DNA from: Calditrichia bacterium
Lineage (GTDB): Bacteria; Calditrichota; Calditrichia; RBG-13-44-9; J075
DNA: 64,000 nucleotides
Direction: 5' to 3'
Assembly (NCBI GenBank): GCA_028284445.1
Contig: JANQRS010000051.1
Location: 62,001-126,000, forward strand
The notes below the pieces were generated by a model. That model made no database searches. It worked only from the letters and a program-made list of their open reading frames with translations, and was not told the origin of the DNA. Shown here one piece after another: positions 61,383-64,000 of the stretch. The position numbers were made by a program, and so were the translations under genes. Positions within the stretch are counted from its first letter, which is position 1. The number at the start of each line of letters is the position of its first letter.

Positions 61383-61940
61383 TTATTCACCAGTTTCGTG
61401 TGATAAAAGGCGGGAATATTTTCGCATAATGAAGTCTCGGCTCGGTAGCTCTGGAATTAATAAGACGGCCGTCAACAATATAGTAAACATATTAAGGGCA
61501 AAAATAGTCTCTTGATGAACCAGGCCGGTTTCGAGAATTTGCCAAACCAGAACAAACTCCAAACCAAGAAAAGTAGCAGCAGAGAGCAGATGCCATTGCA
61601 GATCTTCCCGAATTATCGCAAAGACTCGCACTGAATCATCCATCGCTTCATCATGAGATTCACTTAACTGCCTTAATCGATATTTGCGAAATTTTGGATA
61701 CAGCGAGAGGGCACAAATGCAGAGAAACGTCGCTATTGAGAGAATATCTGCCCCCCAAAGCATATAGAGCGAGCTATACTCACTGCTAGACATCAAGAAA
61801 GCCAAATAGTGAAGACTATACCATCCGAAAAGTAAGCCGCTGATAATGATCAGATATATCTGTCTGCGTCTCAAGCGCTTCACCTCTTGCGAATCCAAAA
61901 AGGCTTTAAACTCTTCAAACGGCACTTTCAATAAAACCAC
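61383..61940 (-). CDS. Four-span membrane protein, paralogue of the next gene
   Basis: A 185-residue membrane protein with four predicted spans in two pairs (IYLIIISGLLFGWYSLHYLA, GADILSIATFLCICALSLYP, LLSAATFLGLEFVLVWQIL, IFALNMFTILLTAVLLIPEL). It resembles the neighbour at 61998 in its start (FEEFKAFLDSQEVKRLR), in VFAIIREDLQWHLLSAATFL and in its end (RDFIMRKYSRLLS). No family is recognised. The start is uncertain: GTG 61940 or TTG 61931 (with GGTGG upstream). Confidence 0.7.
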   Translation of the reverse strand: MVLLKVPFEEFKAFLDSQEVKRLRRRQIYLIIISGLLFGWYSLHYLAFLMSSSEYSSLYMLWGADILSIATFLCICALSLYPKFRKYRLRQLSESHDEAMDDSVRVFAIIREDLQWHLLSAATFLGLEFVLVWQILETGLVHQETIFALNMFTILLTAVLLIPELPSRDFIMRKYSRLLSHETGE

Positions 61941-61997
61941 CCCGGTTGTCCCCCCCTTCGTCCTTCAGCCGTTTGTCGCGTTGGATGAAAGACCGAG

Positions 61998-62510
61998 TTA
62001 TTGTGATAAGAATTGACGGTATTCCTCTACCACACTGCGGTGCGTTGGGAAGTAAATATAAACCATGTAAAGCATCACCAGTGCCGAAACAACATTGATC
62101 CAGTAAAATGGGGCATCCTGCAGAACGCCGGATTGTGCAGCAAGGAAACAAATGATCAAACCGAAAAACGCTGCCGCTTCGAACAGGGCCAAACGCAAGA
62201 TATGCGAGGTACGGATTGCCGCAAACAAGCTGGCGGCGGTATCAGCAACCTCAAGGCTTCGCTTTAGAAGCGCTGGATAGAGTATCTTGACGGCGCCAAG
62301 TATAACAACCAGCAAGGCAAAATGAGCCATGGTAAGGGTATTGATAAAATCACTATCATCACTATTGCCATCAACCGATAGGTAGAAAAAGACGATGACG
62401 CCAAGGAAAGTAATGATTCCCATTGCCAGCGCACCGTAGATGATCTGCAATGCCTTCAAGTCATTGTCTTCAAGCTCATTTTCGAACTCTTCAAGCGTAT
62501 AAAGCGACAT
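61998..62510 (-). CDS. Four-span membrane protein, paralogue of the previous gene
   Basis: A 170-residue protein with four spans (LQIIYGALAMGIITFLGVIV, ALLVVILGAVKILYPALL, LALFEAAAFFGLIICFLAA, INVVSALVMLYMVYIYFP). I chose ATG 62510, for which GGAGA is well placed; ATG 62516 is too near it. The layout LEEFENELEDNDLKALQ at the start and SVVEEYRQFLS at the end matches the neighbour at 61383, so the two arose by duplication. It lies 16 bp after the coiled-coil gene. Confidence 0.72.
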   Translation of the reverse strand: MSLYTLEEFENELEDNDLKALQIIYGALAMGIITFLGVIVFFYLSVDGNSDDSDFINTLTMAHFALLVVILGAVKILYPALLKRSLEVADTAASLFAAIRTSHILRLALFEAAAFFGLIICFLAAQSGVLQDAPFYWINVVSALVMLYMVYIYFPTHRSVVEEYRQFLSQ

Positions 62511-62525
62511 TTTCATTCTCCTCGT

Positions 62526-63233
62526 TTAGTATAGCCGTACTTTCGCCCAAATAAACCAGCCGCCACCTTTAGCCAACGACGAATCTATTTCAACCACCTC
62601 TACTGCCTCTCCAACTTTCGCCACCGCCAGCGGCTTGCCGGATGAGCGATTTCCGGACACATCTTCACGCAGATACACATCAGTGCGTATCTTCAACACG
62701 TCTGATATTTCAAGCGGCCACTCCGTTTCCTCAATTGTCTTAAGCGGTTCCGCCCAGTCTCCGCTACTCCCGATCTTGCCGAGATACATCCAGCCAACAT
62801 CAGCAACTGCCTGTGGATCAATCTGCTCATAGGTTTGATATTGCTGAGAAAGGCTGCGTTTCAGGTTGTTATCAACCTGCGTGGCTTTCTTTGTGGAGCT
62901 GCTAACGGTCTTTTTGATTTCTTGCAGTTCATCTCGGGCACGGCTATCATCTGAAGCTGCGATGGCAGTTTCCAGCTTGTCCTGCAGGAATTCCAGGGAA
63001 TCACGGAGGGTGGTGATTTCACCGATGGCATCCTGCGTCTCCCTTGTAATTTTTTCGAGATCATCGCGAAATTCGATACCGGCAAAACTCTTGATGCCAG
63101 CATCATTCAAAATACCACGAATGGTAATCGGCGAAAAAATCAAAAGCCCAAAGATTGCCACAAAGAATACTTCTTTTAGCAAGCTGAACAACTGCTTGGT
63201 CGCATCCAGTCTCTCGTTGAGTTTTGATGACAT
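62526..63233 (-). CDS. Membrane-anchored coiled-coil protein with SH3-like tail
   Basis: A 235-residue protein starting at ATG 63233, with GAGGAG upstream; the open frame upstream to 63338 covers a repeat and is not coding. It has one N-terminal span (VFFVAIFGLLIFSPITIRGI), a long coiled coil (residues ~55-140; ITRETQDAIGEITTLRDSLE, ARDELQEIKKTVSSSTKK) and a C-terminal region reading TDVYLREDVSGNRSSGKPLA then VAKVGEAVEVVEI, which looks like a bacterial SH3 unit. It is probably made with the two four-span proteins. Confidence 0.72.
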   Translation of the reverse strand: MSSKLNERLDATKQLFSLLKEVFFVAIFGLLIFSPITIRGILNDAGIKSFAGIEFRDDLEKITRETQDAIGEITTLRDSLEFLQDKLETAIAASDDSRARDELQEIKKTVSSSTKKATQVDNNLKRSLSQQYQTYEQIDPQAVADVGWMYLGKIGSSGDWAEPLKTIEETEWPLEISDVLKIRTDVYLREDVSGNRSSGKPLAVAKVGEAVEVVEIDSSLAKGGGWFIWAKVRLY

Positions 63234-63281
63234 ATATTGCTCCTCAGAATTGACGATGCACAGATGTACGATTAAGACTCG

Positions 63282-63315
63282 AACAGGAAAAATTCCAACA
63301 AAAAAAATTCCAACA
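63282..63315. repeat. Two copies of the AAAAATTCCAAC word
   Basis: The stretch contains AACAGGAAAAATTCCAA (63282-63298), identical over 17 bases to 16843-16859 in the perfect inverted repeat 46 kb away, then a second AAAAATTCCAAC. It lies between the TPR gene stop (63348) and the coiled-coil gene. Confidence 0.88.
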
Positions 63316-63347
63316 AACCTGCCGATACCAATTGGCATTTTGAAAGT

Positions 63348-64000
63348 TTATGTCAGGCTGATTTTCTTTAGGAGGGTAATAAATTCCGGGGCTTTATGCA
63401 AAGGTTTAAACGCCGGATCAACCTTGAGGTAAATCACGCGTAGTGCATGGGCATTTGCCGCATGCTGCAGCCAATCCAACGCTTCCTTTGTCTTTCCCAT
63501 TCCGGCATAAATCGTCGCCAGCGAATATATGGTAAACGGTTTGAGGCCGCCATCCTGATGCACTTCAAGCAGCTTTCCCAGCGCCTCCTGTGCAGCATCC
63601 AATTCACCGGCAAGTGCATTAACATAGGCAATCTCCGCCATTGTCGCCTGTCCATTCCTGGACATAGCATCGGATTGTTCAAAGGCTGAAATCGCCTCGC
63701 CAAAGCGGCCCTGGCGGGTAAGGGTGCGTCCGAGAAAGAGGTGAGACAGGCCAAAATCTGGAGTGCGCGCCAAGATCTCGCGCTGCTGCGCTTCCGCACG
63801 CTGCAGGTCTCCGGCAAAATAGTGAATGAGCCCTTCGGTCGCAGCAACCACATCAGAAAGCGGATCCAGTTCACGCGCTTTTGCGATGGCCTGGAATGCC
63901 TCGTCGAAGCGGCCCTGCGGCGTCAGACAATTAATAGCAAACCACTGCCAGGCAGTCACGTAACCGGGATTTAGTTCCAGTGCATATCGAAAGCTGTTTT
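63348..64000 (-). CDS. TPR protein (N-terminus cut by window edge)
   Basis: At least 217 residues of tetratricopeptide repeats: ALELNPGYVTAWQWFAINCL at the edge, GRFDEAFQAIAKARELDPLS, EILARTPDFGLSHLFLGRTL and GRFGEAISAFEQSDAMSRNG, then AGMGKTKEALDWLQHAANAH. The reading frame stays open through the right edge, so the N-terminal part is missing. The last block is typical of the long TPR tails on protein-kinase, adenylate-cyclase or winged-helix regulators, but that part is outside the window. Confidence 0.85.
   Translation of the reverse strand, partial: NSFRYALELNPGYVTAWQWFAINCLTPQGRFDEAFQAIAKARELDPLSDVVAATEGLIHYFAGDLQRAEAQQREILARTPDFGLSHLFLGRTLTRQGRFGEAISAFEQSDAMSRNGQATMAEIAYVNALAGELDAAQEALGKLLEVHQDGGLKPFTIYSLATIYAGMGKTKEALDWLQHAANAHALRVIYLKVDPAFKPLHKAPEFITLLKKISLT

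Noticed and set aside
1..64000. tRNA, rRNA, transposase or prophage genes
   Set aside because: I looked for T-loop and anticodon-arm patterns and for recombinase or phage motifs in all open frames and saw none.

Overview
The window looks like chromosome of a Gram-negative bacterium of the FCB superphylum, of the Calditrichota / KSB1 / Ignavibacteriota kind. Pointers are two secreted proteins ending in a type IX secretion/FlgD-like C-terminal domain with the NFPNPFNP motif, FecI/FecR/STN-TonB-receptor regulation, many lipoproteins and outer-membrane barrels, and short tandem 'word' repeats in the gaps. The phylum is inferred from these traits; no rRNA gene is present. I saw no tRNA, rRNA, CRISPR array, transposase or phage gene.

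Region by region. 1-1771 is the N-terminal part of a secreted BNR-repeat protein. 1982-13458 (minus) is a run holding the alpha-2-macroglobulin/PbpC pair plus two GNAT acetyltransferases, a TfoX-like protein, a DUF1361 membrane protein and a patatin lipase. 13652-19206 has a lone YegP gene, small metabolic and envelope genes, and an unusual protein with six YegP-like repeats joined to an OmpA domain. 19529-27035 is an ECF sigma / two STN-TonB receptors / FecR locus, divergent from a 1066-residue secreted LVIVD-repeat protein (27324-30524). 31667-33193 is an A/T-rich OLD-like ATPase-TOPRIM nuclease, a candidate defence gene. 33322-38017 holds lipoproteins, a methyltransferase, a winged-helix protein and a second sorted secreted protein. 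38355-40129 is a fabA-fabB pair for unsaturated fatty acids, with perfect palindromes upstream. 40067-46893 is PLP enzymes, rhodanese, NIPSNAP, PhzF and a LysR regulator. 47315-51239 is an envelope group: a DUF547-barrel fusion, a one-POTRA barrel protein and a CsgG-like lipoprotein.

The most striking part is 51590-59928 (minus): ten same-strand genes with overlaps or gaps of at most about 110 bp. In transcription order they are a GAF-SpoIIE phosphatase, an RsbW-type kinase, a STAS antagonist, an ECF sigma factor, its one-span anti-sigma factor, a PrsW-type intramembrane protease, an H-NOX haem sensor, an HNOBA histidine kinase with a degenerate receiver, a lone receiver and a receiver-histidine kinase. 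This stacks partner switching, regulated intramembrane proteolysis and nitric-oxide sensing in one probable transcription unit. 59948-64000 adds a SASA esterase, a TfoX protein, two paralogous membrane proteins, a coiled-coil/SH3-like membrane protein and a truncated TPR protein.

A second genome-scale signal is that many intergenic gaps carry their own short tandem word (7, 15 or 16 bp periods) or a long inverted repeat, several placed where a terminator would sit, and two hairpins and one 17-mer recur at distant sites.
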